Source: Anisus vortex (Eukaryota > Mollusca > Gastropoda > Planorbidae). Taken from it: DNA of 64,000 bases. A program made the translations under genes and the position numbers. The notes under the pieces are model-generated. The model worked only from the letters and a program-made list of their open reading frames with translations, did not search any database and was not told the DNA's origin. This document shows positions 10,962 through 23,086 of the stretch, in pieces. The DNA lies in contig OX421496.1 of assembly GCA_949126835.1 (NCBI GenBank), positions 18,733,844-18,797,843 on the forward strand. The letters are read 5' to 3'. The first letter of the stretch is position 1; every line of letters begins with the position of its first letter.

Positions 10962-12826
10962 ATGACCATCAAACCAAAGAAGAAGGTTGTTAAAGAGAAA
11001 AATGACACAGAAACAACTGATTCCCTTACAACTGTTGGACATCCCCATAGTCACGGACTCTCTCACCAGCATGGGCATTATCACCATAGCAGTAATTCAG
11101 AAAATAGGTTAGAAAAGACCCCAAGAGTCAGAACATCCCCAACGCGATGGCTTCCATCTACATCTGGACGTGATGATTTATCTCACTCTCATTCAGGACT
11201 GACTCAAACACTATCTTCAAACGCTACATATGAGTTTGATGGACATGAACCCCCATCAAATCATAAAAGACGCCATCGTTCTTCACCTCATAGGACCATT
11301 AGAAAACACCGTAATAACCATGTGCCTAATCCAGGGTCTCTGACTAGCAACACAAACAATTTGCCACATCTAGGGACAAATGTTGAGCTTGAAGAGTGTG
11401 ATGAGGATTATAATAGTGAAGATGAGCACAGTCAGCCCCCAGCTGTTCCTGAAAATATCAATGAGGTTTGTACAGTGACAATTTGTTACAATTTATAGGC
11501 CTATGTCTCTAATAGTCTCTATGCTTAGGGCTAGGGGCCTATAGTCTATAAGTTTGCCTTTACTTTTCTTGAAACTTAGTGCCCTTAGTCTTAGCAGTCT
11601 TAGCCTTAGCATTTTGTTTATTTTAGGCCTAGTTACAGTTTCAGTTAGACTATAACTTGACTTATAACTATAGTTAAAACCCAGCGAGCACACCACGTCG
11701 TATCGATGAGGCATCAACGTGGAAACCACAAGAATTTGTGATTACCACGTTGTTTCCCTGTCAATACGTCGTGGTCGTCGTGGTGTGCCTGCTGGGAAGA
11801 TGCCTATTGGCTAAACTCATTAAATAGACCTAGCTAGACCTACAGTTACAATTTTACTTCTTTAAAAATATAAAAGTCTAGGCCTCTGTGAAAGTTGAAT
11901 TGAAACAAAGCCGATTCTATTCACATTTCTTAATCTTGACTTTGTTAAAACACCATTACTGCCATTAGTTTGTTAACGTAAACCAGCTTGAATTTAATTG
12001 ATTTAAAGTGGCCCATGGGTATTCCTACATTTTTTGCAGGTAGCCTTTATTCCAATTCCGGTATACTGGCTCATCCAAAAGTGACCAAAAGGGTTGTGTT
12101 TACAAATGAGGGAAAAAGTGTGGGCTTTCATATTATGACCACAAATCAAAATTTCTTCAAATGTAGTAGCTCTGTAATAATATCATGTTAAAATAACTTA
12201 ATTCTAACCTCCTCAAGACTTCAATGCTTGTTTTTTAATTAGAGAAAAAGAGTAATAGGCCGACAGTAAAACTAAAAGGCCTATCAAGACCCTTTAGAGC
12301 TTGTAAAATTGATATATAGTGACATTGGCCTGTTTATTGAACTGTTAGTTAAATACTTCTCTACTATTGACTAATGCCGTTTCAGTAGTAACTCTGGTTA
12401 CATACGCAGTTCATAACGCAGTTCATAACCCAAAATGTTAGTAACCCAAAACATTTCAAGATAAAAGAAGATTGTTCTTTTATATTAAAATTTCAGGTTG
12501 TTTATTTAACAAAACACAAAGAATACTTCCCCTGTAATAAATAAATAGAAAGAAAACAACCAAATAATTAAATGTAAAATAAAAATGTATCTAGTCTAGT
12601 TTATCTTCAAACTCATTATAATTGATGGGGTTAACAAGGAAAATAATGAAAGAGAAAAACTGAACACAGTGCCACTGCTAAGAAAACTTTTACTGTAGTA
12701 TTTCCAGATGAAAGTGAGGCTGCGCACGCATGTAAACTAGTCTACTAAGCTAGCGGTAAGCAATGCTAGTACTGGGTGGTCTTCATTTGTACTGTAGGTG
12801 CTCGTTTGTCTCCAATGTTCAACCTT

Positions 12827-12924
<98 letters not shown>

Positions 12925-15900
12925 ATCTTCTTTTAACTGGAGGCACTGTTTGATACCAGTGACAAAAAATTGTCAAAGTTGTTGTTCATAACCTGAGGTA
13001 CCACTTTCTAATGTTTTAATTCAATAGTGCCGATTGCTAGTCCAGATTAAAAGTCTGTGCATGCTAGAATGTACATAAAGGAAGAGCAATTTGATGGAAA
13101 GTGACTTTTAAAGTTATAATATAATGTATCCTCTTAAGCTAATGAACAAATCTTTGAACACTTTACACGTGATAATTTTAAAAAAAATTCCCAATAATGG
13201 AACATGAAGCATCCAATATTTGATTTAAAAAATCTGTTGTGATTAATGATAGGCCTAGGCCCTACCCATTAAATCTGTGTTGACAAAGCTCTAATACAAA
13301 ATTTTAAAAAAAGTTTGATACTAATTAAAAGTAAAAAAAAATAGAATTTTATTATTTTGAAACATTTTTTTTATATATTTGATTCTTAAAAGTGACTTAT
13401 CACAATAAACATCATTTTGAATTTAGTATTTTATTCTTAAAATGGCTTCATCTTTGTTATTTTTAAATCTTCGTGAAGAATAAGCCAAAATCTTCGTTCA
13501 TACATAAATATTAATAATTATTTTTTTTGTAGCTTGAACAGTGGTTTGAAAATGCTTTAAAAGAGAAAAAAGGTTTTATAATCAAGAAAATGGGAGAAGA
13601 CGGTGCTTGCTTGTTTAGGGCAGTAGGTAGGTGAAAAAAATGTATTGTTATTGACATATAACAAGTTGTCCTTTGTTTCTTTTAATTAATTAGTACATTA
13701 AGTAAAGTTTACTAGACAGCTTTTAAAACTGTTTGGTTTATTGTCCTATTTTCTTTGTCGCTAAAATTTATCTTACTATTTAACAAGTAAATATATAGAA
13801 GTTGTATACTGTATGCATTCATTTACACTTTAAATGTACATTAAATTAATTCTTGACTTTTCACAGCTGATCAGGTTTATGGTGATCAAGAAATGCATGG
13901 AACTGTTAGAAAACATTGTCTTGATTATATGGTATGGATTTACAGTTGTTTTTTTTAAAAGTTAAAATAATTGGAAAGAAACTTTACTAGCTATGTAATT
14001 TGTAATCATTTGTGATGTTGTTTTTTCTGTCTCCTTTCCAGTCAAAGAATGCAGATTTCTATTCCCAGTATGTAACAGAAGATTTTACAACATATATAAA
14101 TCGTAAACGAATGGATTCATGTCACGGCAATCATCTTGAGATACAAGCAATAACTGAGTTATTTAATCGGCCAGTGGAAGTTTATCAATACAGCTTAGGT
14201 CAATTTTATTTAATTACCTTAAAATAAATTTAAATAAAGCCTTAAGTAAAATTGTAACACATTATTCTCTTCTACTTCTGTTATAAAAGTGAATTGGGAA
14301 AAAATATTTATTTTAGTAATTCTAATAAAAAGTTTGTTTTTTATCTTTAAACCTCAAACTGTTGCATTTCTGGATACAACATTTTTTGGTGAGATAGTAA
14401 CTAGGCAATGTATTTGAGGCTACTTTCATGATAAAAAAAAAGGCCTTTAATGTAAACAAGCCTTAAGATTACATTGTTGTGTGAAAGTATCATCTATTTT
14501 AACAAGAAATATATCAATTTGCAAATATGTTAGGCACGCAATATAAAATTATATTTAGGATTCAAGAAAATAAGTCTGTGTGTTAAGTGGTGTTAATGAA
14601 AATTGTAAGCTGCAACAAACTTGTGAGTTAGCTTTGTATGTACTAATTTTGCATTTCTTTGTCTAGATCCCATGAATACTTTTGATACTGCCTACAAAAC
14701 TGATAATCCTCCTATACGCCTAAGTTACCATGGGAATGTTCACTACAACTCTATTGTGGATCCATATGCAGCATCCATTGGCGTTGGATTAGGATTGCCT
14801 GGTTTACAACCTGGGGTAAGTGCCGAATTGAATGTACTTATGACATAGGCTAGTGTGTTTTCACATGAAAACATCTTTCAACAGGGATGCCAGTTTTCCG
14901 GCTAAAGCCGGATTTCAGGCTTTTAAAAAATAATGTTTATGGTTTGTGTCACTATACGTATTGTCGCGCGTTCAAGCTTGCATATTAGTTTTTGTAGAGA
15001 AAAAAATTTTCAGGCTTTTTTGTCTAGGCCTGCTGGCATCCCTGTTTCTACAGTCTGTTCTTAAGATTTGCCTTGTGTATTTTTAAAAAGATTTGTCTTA
15101 GGCTTGACATAATGCATAATTGAATGAGGCTGTTTGTACTGATGTTAGCAACAAATAGAAATTTGTTATATGATAACCTGTATTTTTTATCAACCAGGAT
15201 ATTAAATGTGAAGTATGATTTTTATCATTACTAATATGTATAAGTTATAATACATTCACTGGGCCTAACTAGACACAGCTAATTAGAATTCTTGCTACAC
15301 ATAGTAATGTAGGTTAAAAGAAAATATAAAGCTGGAAGAGCATGTTGTTTGCTTAAACTGCAAAACTAGAATATTGAGGTAGAGTTTTCAGTTAACAATT
15401 CACTTGCATGATTTTAGATTCAAAAGAGTTGAAATGTCAAATGTAACGACAAATAGCTTGAACCAAACTTTATTATTGTACTGTGTTGAATGACACTATT
15501 TCAACATATTCAATAAATGATACAATTAGACTCTAAGCCCACTTCTTGCCTTTAAAAAATATTGAATGTGTTTTTCTTTTTCCCTTTGAATTAGTTGGCT
15601 GAGAGAACTCTGATGCATGATGCTATAAAAAGTTCTGAAACATTTCATATAGAACAGGTAAGAAAACGTCCAATTAATATGGTACACTTCATTCATATAA
15701 GACGAGTAATTAATGATTTACAGTTAACCCTCAAATTCTGTTTGATAAAGCATCATACCTTTACCCATTTAGACCATGCTGGAAGATAAACTGAGAGAAA
15801 CAGACTGGGAGGTCACCCAGGAATCAATAGACGAGCAAGTAGCCAGAGAATCATATCTTCAATGGTTGAGAGAGCAAGAGAAAGCTACCCGCAGATCTAA

Positions 15901-18900
15901 AGGAACAACTGTAAATAGTCATTTCTTAAACTAGCTTGAAAAGTGTCTTTAAAAGGCATGGTCGTTTTTTTTTTTTACAGATGTAACATGCAGGTTCATT
16001 TAGTTTTAAACACACATTTATACATTCATAAACATGTTAACACATATTATTCATACCAGTGGATAGGTCACACCTTTAATTTAAGGTTATTCAAGGTATA
16101 TTTTGTATTTAATCTGCAGAGAGGTCACACTATACCTTAATTCTGGAAAGCTTCACTCCCCTTTTTAACATATAAATTATTTTATAAAATCAAATATATA
16201 TAAATTATTTTATAAAATCACATATTCTTAAACACAAAATCTAAATTGACAAAATATTCAGATATTTTGAAACTTTCCTTATAAATAGTTTGCAGTCTTG
16301 TAAGAGGCAAACTTAAAAAAATAGAGATTGTGTTTAATTTTCTTAATTGACTAATGAACCAAACCAGTACACGAGAGTTATGTAAAGCATTTTGTTTTTA
16401 CTCATTCCATGCGGACCAGTCTTGCAGAGCAAGGGAATGTGGATTTTTCTTATTCTGTTAATTACTTTTCAACCAACAATGGCAACATTTTAAACTTTAC
16501 GTGCAAACTAATGAGGCAAACAGAAAACAAACTTGTCATATATTATTTCTAGGTCAGTGGTCCTGCGAAAGCTTTTTATGTAAAATGTAGGTCTATGCAT
16601 GCATATCAACAATAATGGTGGAAGCTGCAACTTAATGACAGAGTAGTGGATAGGTTGCACCACTGTTTTTTTTTTAAATTTTGGTTTAAAAACCAGGGCA
16701 AAGTGCCCAAAGATTGGAAATTATCCAATGTAACCCCCCTTTTCAAAAAAGGAGATAAATCTGACCCCGGAAATTATAGACCTGTTTCTCTAACAAGCAT
16801 AACATGTAAATTACTTGAACATATAATATATAGTAGTATAGTAAATCATCTAGACAAACTAAATGCACTGTGCCCACACCAACATGGCTTCAGGAAAAAT
16901 AGATCATGTGAGACTCAATTGATAGGCTTAATAGATGACTTGTCTAAGGGATTAGATAATAACAACCAAATTGATGCTATATTACTAGATTTTTCAAAAG
17001 CATTTGATAAAGTTCATCATTCTAGTCTTCTTAAAAAACTTAAATACTTTGGCATCTCTGGTCCCTTACATCAGTGGATTCAGGACTTTCTTATAGGCAG
17101 AGAACAAACAGTGATAATAAATGGCTCTAAGTCATCACCAATAACAGTAAACTCAGGAGTTCCACAAGGAACTGTTCTAGGGCCCCTACTATTTCTAATT
17201 TACATTAATGATCTGCCAAATTGCATCAACACAGGCACAAAAGTAAGATTATTTGCCGATGATTGCATAATTTATAGAATAATAAAGACAGGAAAAGATA
17301 GTGAACTTTTACAAAAAGACCTAGATGAACTACAAAAATGGGAATCAAACTGGAGTATGTCTTTTCACCCAGAAAAATGCCAACTAATAAGGGTATTCAA
17401 GAAAAAGAAACAAATAATAACAAACTACTTCATTCATGGTAAAGAACTAACTCAAACTAGCAATGCTAAGTATCTAGGAGTAATAATAAATGATAAGTTA
17501 TCTTGGAACCCTCACATTGATGAAGTAATTAAAAAATCAAACAAAACATTAGGATTCATAAAAAGGAACTTTTACAAATGTAATAAGAATATAAAACTAA
17601 AATGCTATCTCACATTAGTTAGGCCTATACTAGAATATGCAGGATCTGTATGGGACCCATCAACTAAAGAAAACATTAAAAAATTAGAACAAATTCAAAA
17701 AAGAGCTGCAAGGTTTATAACTAGTGAATATTCCCAATTGACAAGAGTAACACCATTAGTCAAATCACTAAACCTAGAAACACTAGAGGACAGAATGGCA
17801 AAGAGTAAAGTAGTAATAATACATAAGGCATTAAACTCTAATTTAGAAATGCAACCCAATAACAATCTGTTGCAAAGCTCAGATAAACATAAAGACAAAA
17901 ACACCTTCCTTGTCCCTTATGCGAGAACAAATGCATATAAGTACTCTTTCTTCCCGAGTGGCATTCGGGCATGGAATGAGTTGCCTGAACAAACCAGGAA
18001 AACCAATAACCTAACATCATTTAAAACATTAATAAAAATGCAAGACTAGACTCGGACCACGGATGAGCGTAGGACGCAATAATCTTCTTTATAGAAGGAG
18101 CGTCTGTAATGTATAAGATAAGATAAGATAAAAAATGTGACCTATACACGAGTATATAATGTATTTTAAAACACTTTTACTTCATGTGTTATTTTATGCT
18201 TAAGCCTAATTTGAATGTTTAGTAAAAAAACAACAACTGTATATGTTGTCACGGAGCTGTTTTTTTTTTTGGAAGGGGGGGGGGGGGAATATTACGATTG
18301 TAATCATCAAAGTTGTTTTACTAATTATTCCCCATTACTCAGGCATTATTTTGTGATAAGCAAAACTTTGATAGGTTCCAAAATATATTAGTTACTTTTT
18401 GTATGTAACAAGTAATAATAACATGTTGAAAAGTAATTGTTTAAATCCGAATAACTAACCTGATCATTATATAAGTATCAGAATATTCTATTCCTAATAA
18501 TAATTACTAAGGAGAAGAATTTGTTTCATCTCATTACTGTCTATGGCTATGTTACTGGTAAACACCATAATTGACAACAATACATTTACGGACAAAAAAC
18601 TCAGTAATTGGTCAATTTGAAAAATCTTGAAAGTACAATAACATTCTATTATTTCTCTAACAAATAAACATTCTGCCTGAATGGTTCTGGAAGGGTTAAT
18701 AACTTGAAGTAACTATGGCTAAACAAGCTGTTAAAAATGTGTATAGATGTTCAATGTGATCATGTTTGTGTTAGAATAAGTTCAAAAAGTAAATGTGTCA
18801 CCAGTCTTTGCGTACATTATTCTCAAAAGACATTCTTTATGTTTTTTAAAGTTTTTGTGGAAATTATTTGTTTCTCGTGTATACATTTTCAGGCCAGAAC

Positions 18901-21900
18901 AGCGAGTGCTACATGTAGTTCCACCAGTGACGTAAGCCACAACCTAATTGATACTGCTCCAATGAGATCTCCCAGACAATTGAGAAGTGGCAACAGCAGT
19001 CCTCAACAACAGTTGCAGTGTGACGACCAATTAATCTCACTGCCTGGTGAGAAAGAAGTGTTTTTTGTATAAATATTCTATAACTTCAAAAACTTTGTTG
19101 CTGGAAGGCTACTGATCAGATCTTTGGAATTGAGCCACTTCTGTCATGCTCTCAAGTTGAAAATCAGCACATAAACGTTTTACCCGCAAAACCTTCTTTC
19201 AAATTGTCAGCCTTATCCCTCACCCCAACACCCAGAAACCTGTTTGTCCTTTTTTATAAGGGGAAGATGATGGAGATGTATATAATTTATATAGCTCAGT
19301 GTTTTGTTGCCTTATCTAATCCATTCTTTTTAAAGATAATTGCTAGTAATGGGTTAAATTTTCAGAAGGCAAATGAGGAACAAAATGCTGAAAACTTTGT
19401 TTTTTGGGTTTGTTAAATTACTAAATGTAATCATTTGAATAATACTATTTATTTTTGTGATTCCTTCAGCTGGTTCATTAGTCCGCTTTGTAATTCTAGC
19501 CATGTGACAGTTTTTTCTGTTTTTTTAACTCATTCCATGCCAACTTTCGATATATCGTTACTTAAACTCGTTACTTCACTGCATCATTTATAATATTTAT
19601 TTTGGTTCCCAGTGCATCCAATCCAACTTTTTATTGTCTAAAGGGAAAGATAACTCTTCTAACTTCCTTTCTGCTTGGTTTCCTTTCGGTTTTTAAATAA
19701 TAATGTCAATTTTTTATCGATTTATGTTTAAACTTTTTGTACACAAAGCATAGCCTACTCAAAATGTTTCTAGGCCTTGGAACTTGTCAAATTTGCTATT
19801 AAAATAACTTTTATTGCTAATTATTAATTTCTATTCATCAGATAACTTTAAATCATTTAAAAATGGTTTTGAGGACTGTCGGTCTATTTACTAATTAAAG
19901 ATTCCGACATTCGTGGTTAGGCCTAGGCCTATGTTAACTATATAGAAATGTATAGGTTTGGCGTATGCCGGCTGACACTAACATTACAAAAATTCGTATA
20001 ACTTAGTAACTATAAGGAATATTTTCAAAATTCAAAATGCATTTTGATCTGGAATAGATATACTTTTAGTGGTTTTAAGCCAAATAGGATATCTGCTACG
20101 CATACCATATAAAAATCTGATAAGACCGATTTTTTTTGCTCCTTTTTTTTCTAAAAATTACTAATAAAGATGTAACTATTATTCTAATATTGTTTTAACT
20201 TCTACTTATTATTATTCCCTGTTTAATTTCCTTTAATTTGATATGAAATACAGTTATCTTGCTAAACAAATACCTTTAGAAATTTATGAATAAATAAGGG
20301 CACCCTAAAAAAATTCTAGCGGCAAAAAAATGGTCTGGCACAAACGCGGTAAACCCCCTGGCACGGAATGAGTTAAAATTGAAATTTCACTTTTAATATA
20401 AAATTTTAGTTGTTTACTGTTCCTAAAAAATTTTTTATCATGTAAAACAGGCTCATCGAAATCTCCCCGTCACAGTCCACCTGACAACTCAGTGAGTGGA
20501 GCCAGTGCTAATGGAGAAGATTCTGGTGCAGTTTTCAATCATTCTGTTAGCATTATGGATCACCTGCCACCAACTCTCTATGGTAATACCCTTTGTTTGG
20601 TTAATACAGTTCTCTTTATTTCTATTGATGCAAGAGTTATGCTTACCTAAAACTTCTCGCAAACCGTTAGAAGTTGTGTTTATCATTATTCAGCATCCAG
20701 TCTGGATAGCAACTGTGAAAACAGGGACTGTCAGTTTAGCGACTACACATGGGCGACCTGGCTGGATAGCGACTGTCAAAACAGCGACTTTTGTATAGTC
20801 GCTCAACTGACAGTCGCAGTTTTAACAGTGGCTATTAGGAACCCGAGCCCATTATTCAGGTTTACTGCTAGTGGTTCTTGATGCAGTGTTAGTGGTTGGT
20901 CTTTCCTTATTGTGTGCTTCAGTTATGTCAGTTCTAACCTGACTTACCAAAAGAATTAACATTTAATTAAATATATTGGCACTTCATTTCAAGGTAAATA
21001 AGCTTCCTTACAGTGTATGTAAAGATGAGATGTTTTCAGGACCGACTCTAGGGTTTTTGATGCCCTAGATATGGATATTTTGCATCTTTGATTTTCTGCT
21101 ACCATGGTCGGGTCAAGCCTCTAGAAACATCAAGTTTTGACCTAGTATGTTGTTTTTTTTCACCCCGGAAAAGCTTTTTTCAACATATTGATGGAGGGCA
21201 AACCGAGCTTGCAACGGCACTACTGCTCAGTGCACAGAATGAGCACATAGAAATTATAAACACGTGCTTTGAGGGATACAAATTGAAAACTTTCACAATT
21301 ACAAAATTGCCTCACTTTAAATATATTTTTTGGGGTATCAGGGTCCAAGAAATGATCCAAGGGAAAGAATAACCTTCCCTCACTGCCTAGTCCAACTTGA
21401 ATGTTGTAAAAAGTAACCAATGGTGGGTTGAACATATGGCAGGGCTGCTTACTGTTATGGTTTTTACAGTAACATTATGATTTTGGTACCCAAAATACAG
21501 TGTTACGTTAAGGTTAAAATCTGTTAACGTTTTCTGATCCAAGAAAAAAGAAAATTTTTGATATAAAAAATTATCCGAAAATGACCTAAAAAATTAAGTT
21601 AAATTGTTTTTACTGTCCATATGGTAACTAGTATTCCTGAATGTTCCCATAATCCTTGTTACCATAATTTATGCCAGGTCTCTCAGACTGGAGTGAGGAA
21701 GACATATTGGCGCAGGTGATTGCCCAATCACAGCAGGAATATCTGGACACTCTGAAAAAGAGGGTTGGCAAGCCGTCTACTTCCGCCTCCAACCACCCTT
21801 CCACGTCTGCATCCTCGTCGTCATCTTTTGGTGGTGAGGGCGCAGGCTGCAGCGGTGCCTCAACGTCTACCAGTTACAACAAACATGCTGGCCCCAAGAG

Positions 21901-21904
21901 CTAA
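10962..21904 (+). CDS. OTUD5: OTUD5 (DUBA) deubiquitinase, complete, ten coding exons
   Basis: OTUD5 is an OTU-family cysteine protease that removes ubiquitin chains; in vertebrates it acts in innate signalling and chromatin/developmental control. Exons: 10962-11465, 13533-13626, 13867-13931, 14042-14198, 14667-14815, 15595-15657, 15773-15910, 18893-19046, 20451-20582 and 21678-21904. All are GT-AG and in phase, giving 1683 nt (560 aa; human is 571 aa). The start MTIKPKKK matches the family start MTI.PKKK. Residues 1-145 are low-complexity and His/Ser-rich. YNSEDEH (150-156) contains the phospho-serine context of human OTUD5. The OTU core has DGACLFRA with Asp191 and Cys194, then [18 protein letters not shown] and HYNS with His299. 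A helical segment with [15 protein letters not shown] follows. The last exon carries a ubiquitin-interacting motif (about 492-510, [16 protein letters not shown]) and a Ser/Gly-rich tail. Introns hold a LINE, a TTAA element and MITEs, but all splice sites look intact. Confidence 0.95.
11680..11796. mobile_element. 117-bp MITE in OTUD5 intron 1
   Basis: Left end CCCAGCGAGCACACCACG and right end CGTGGTGTGCCTGCTGGG form imperfect inverted repeats. The interior is made of short ACGTCGT/CAACGTGG blocks. No clear target duplication, so the superfamily is unknown. Confidence 0.7.
12828..12923. repeat. (CT)n microsatellite, about 48 units
   Basis: Uninterrupted CT dinucleotides in OTUD5 intron 1. 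They give artefactual Leu-Ser and Arg-Glu ORFs on the two strands. Confidence 0.98.
14882..15044. mobile_element. 163-bp MITE with CAGGGATGCCAG ends, in OTUD5 intron 5
   Basis: Perfect 12-bp inverted termini CAGGGATGCCAG...CTGGCATCCCTG. Flanking 8-mers TCTTTCAA and TTTCTACA agree only partly. The CAG/CTG ends suggest a non-autonomous hAT element. Confidence 0.75.
16675..18125 (+). mobile_element. 5'-truncated non-LTR retrotransposon (LINE) with a long reverse-transcriptase ORF
   Basis: An open frame runs from about 16646 to 18049. Reverse-transcriptase blocks appear in order: [81 protein letters not shown] (catalytic FADD), [11 protein letters not shown] and IQKRAARFI. The C-terminal [13 protein letters not shown] block is followed by the stop. 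The 3' UTR has CTCGGACCACGGATGAGCG, a tail with a small hairpin, then (GATAA)n. The endonuclease and start of RT are missing, so it is a dead-on-arrival copy. Clade is within the CR1/L2/jockey group by motif style; no search was run. It sits in OTUD5 intron 7 in the gene's orientation. Confidence 0.93.
19529..20372. mobile_element. 844-bp non-autonomous piggyBac-like element (TTAA-flanked), OTUD5 intron 8
   Basis: Inverted ends CTCATTCCATGCCA and TGGCACGGAATGAG match at 13 of 14 positions. TTAA flanks both sides (19525-19528 and 20373-20376), the hallmark target of piggyBac transposases. No coding capacity is seen. A lone CTCATTCCATGC at about 16400 may be a remnant. Confidence 0.8.
20706..20835. 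repeat. Inverted repeat with 40-bp arms, OTUD5 intron 9
   Basis: The arm at 20706-20745 and the reverse complement of 20796-20835 agree except at about five positions (core ACTGTCAGTT-AGCGACTA). A further partial copy of the left arm starts at 20766. It could be a MITE or a folding RNA element. Confidence 0.7.
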
Positions 21905-23086
21905 CTTTGGGCTGTGACTTAGAGCTGTGTTAGTTATAGTATTTAGTTGATTACATTCTTTCTCAACATATTATCCACTTTTTTTTTAACAGAAAATAAT
22001 CTTGTGTATGTAACTATAAACAATAATAACTTCATAATATGCATTCAGCTGACCAAGGCGGTCAACCATTATTTACTGACCTGTTATATTCCTAAAAATA
22101 TTGTTTGCTTTCAAGCCGGACATTTAAAAAAAAAATTTTTTTAAGTTTCACTGTTTTACTTTAAAAGTTTAATTTATATTTGAAGATTTCACTAACAATA
22201 AGTGTGTGTGTGTGTTTTTTTTTTTTGCTTGTTTCCTCTTATCTTCCAACACCCGTCCTCTTGTTGTTTTAGTCTTTGATTTCCTTGATCACCTTGACCA
22301 ACCATGCAAGCTGTAAAATACTTTTGTCGGCATGCAACTTTTGCAACATTGGCTTTGGAAATATTTGTTTTGTTTTTATGATGAAAGAAGGTTAACTTTG
22401 GTTTGTTCAATGTTTTTTTTTTACATAGCAACTTCTAATTCAGCTATAACTTCTGTAAACTCTGTACTGTAATAACATTGCAAACTTTAAAAAAAAATCA
22501 AAGAATGCATTTCACTAACAGTAATTTATAAGATCTGATGTCTCCCTTATATAACCTTTACTAATTTGTAACATTCATTGCAATACGTTTAAATCATTGG
22601 CTAATAATCAAATATAAAACATGAACTATTATGACTTTATAATTTTTCTTATTAATCAATTTCAATAATGTTATTTGTATGCATGAAATTTTTTTTTTTC
22701 TTAAACACTTTTTAACTGAAATAATCTTGTTCTGAACTAACTTATCTCCAAGCCATAATCAGTTCCTTGAACAGGGAACATTGAAATAAGTTCCCAGTTT
22801 CTAGCACCACTAAATAGAAATGAAAGCTTTAAAACAATATATTGTTTATACTAGAATGATTATTTATTTGAAAGAAACCATTTTACTTTGTTTGCCTATT
22901 TTTTTATTTTAATGAACAATTAAATTTAAAAATAAGCAAAAATTAAATACTAAATTATGTTTTTTTGAATTCAATTGTGATATAATTCATTATAAAATCA
23001 ACTTGGAACAGATGCCAAAAAATATAAGGATGTATCTTTTTGCTTTACAGCAACTATTTTGTATGGTTTTTTTTTAAACTAATAAA
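21905..23086 (+). other. Probable OTUD5 3' UTR
   Basis: AT-rich, with no competing gene after the stop. The first canonical AATAAA that I find is at 23081-23086. The true end is not determinable from the sequence. Confidence 0.4.

Noticed and set aside
12737..12991. ORFs with Leu-Ser and Arg-Glu repeats
   Set aside because: They are translations of the (CT)n microsatellite in OTUD5 intron 1.
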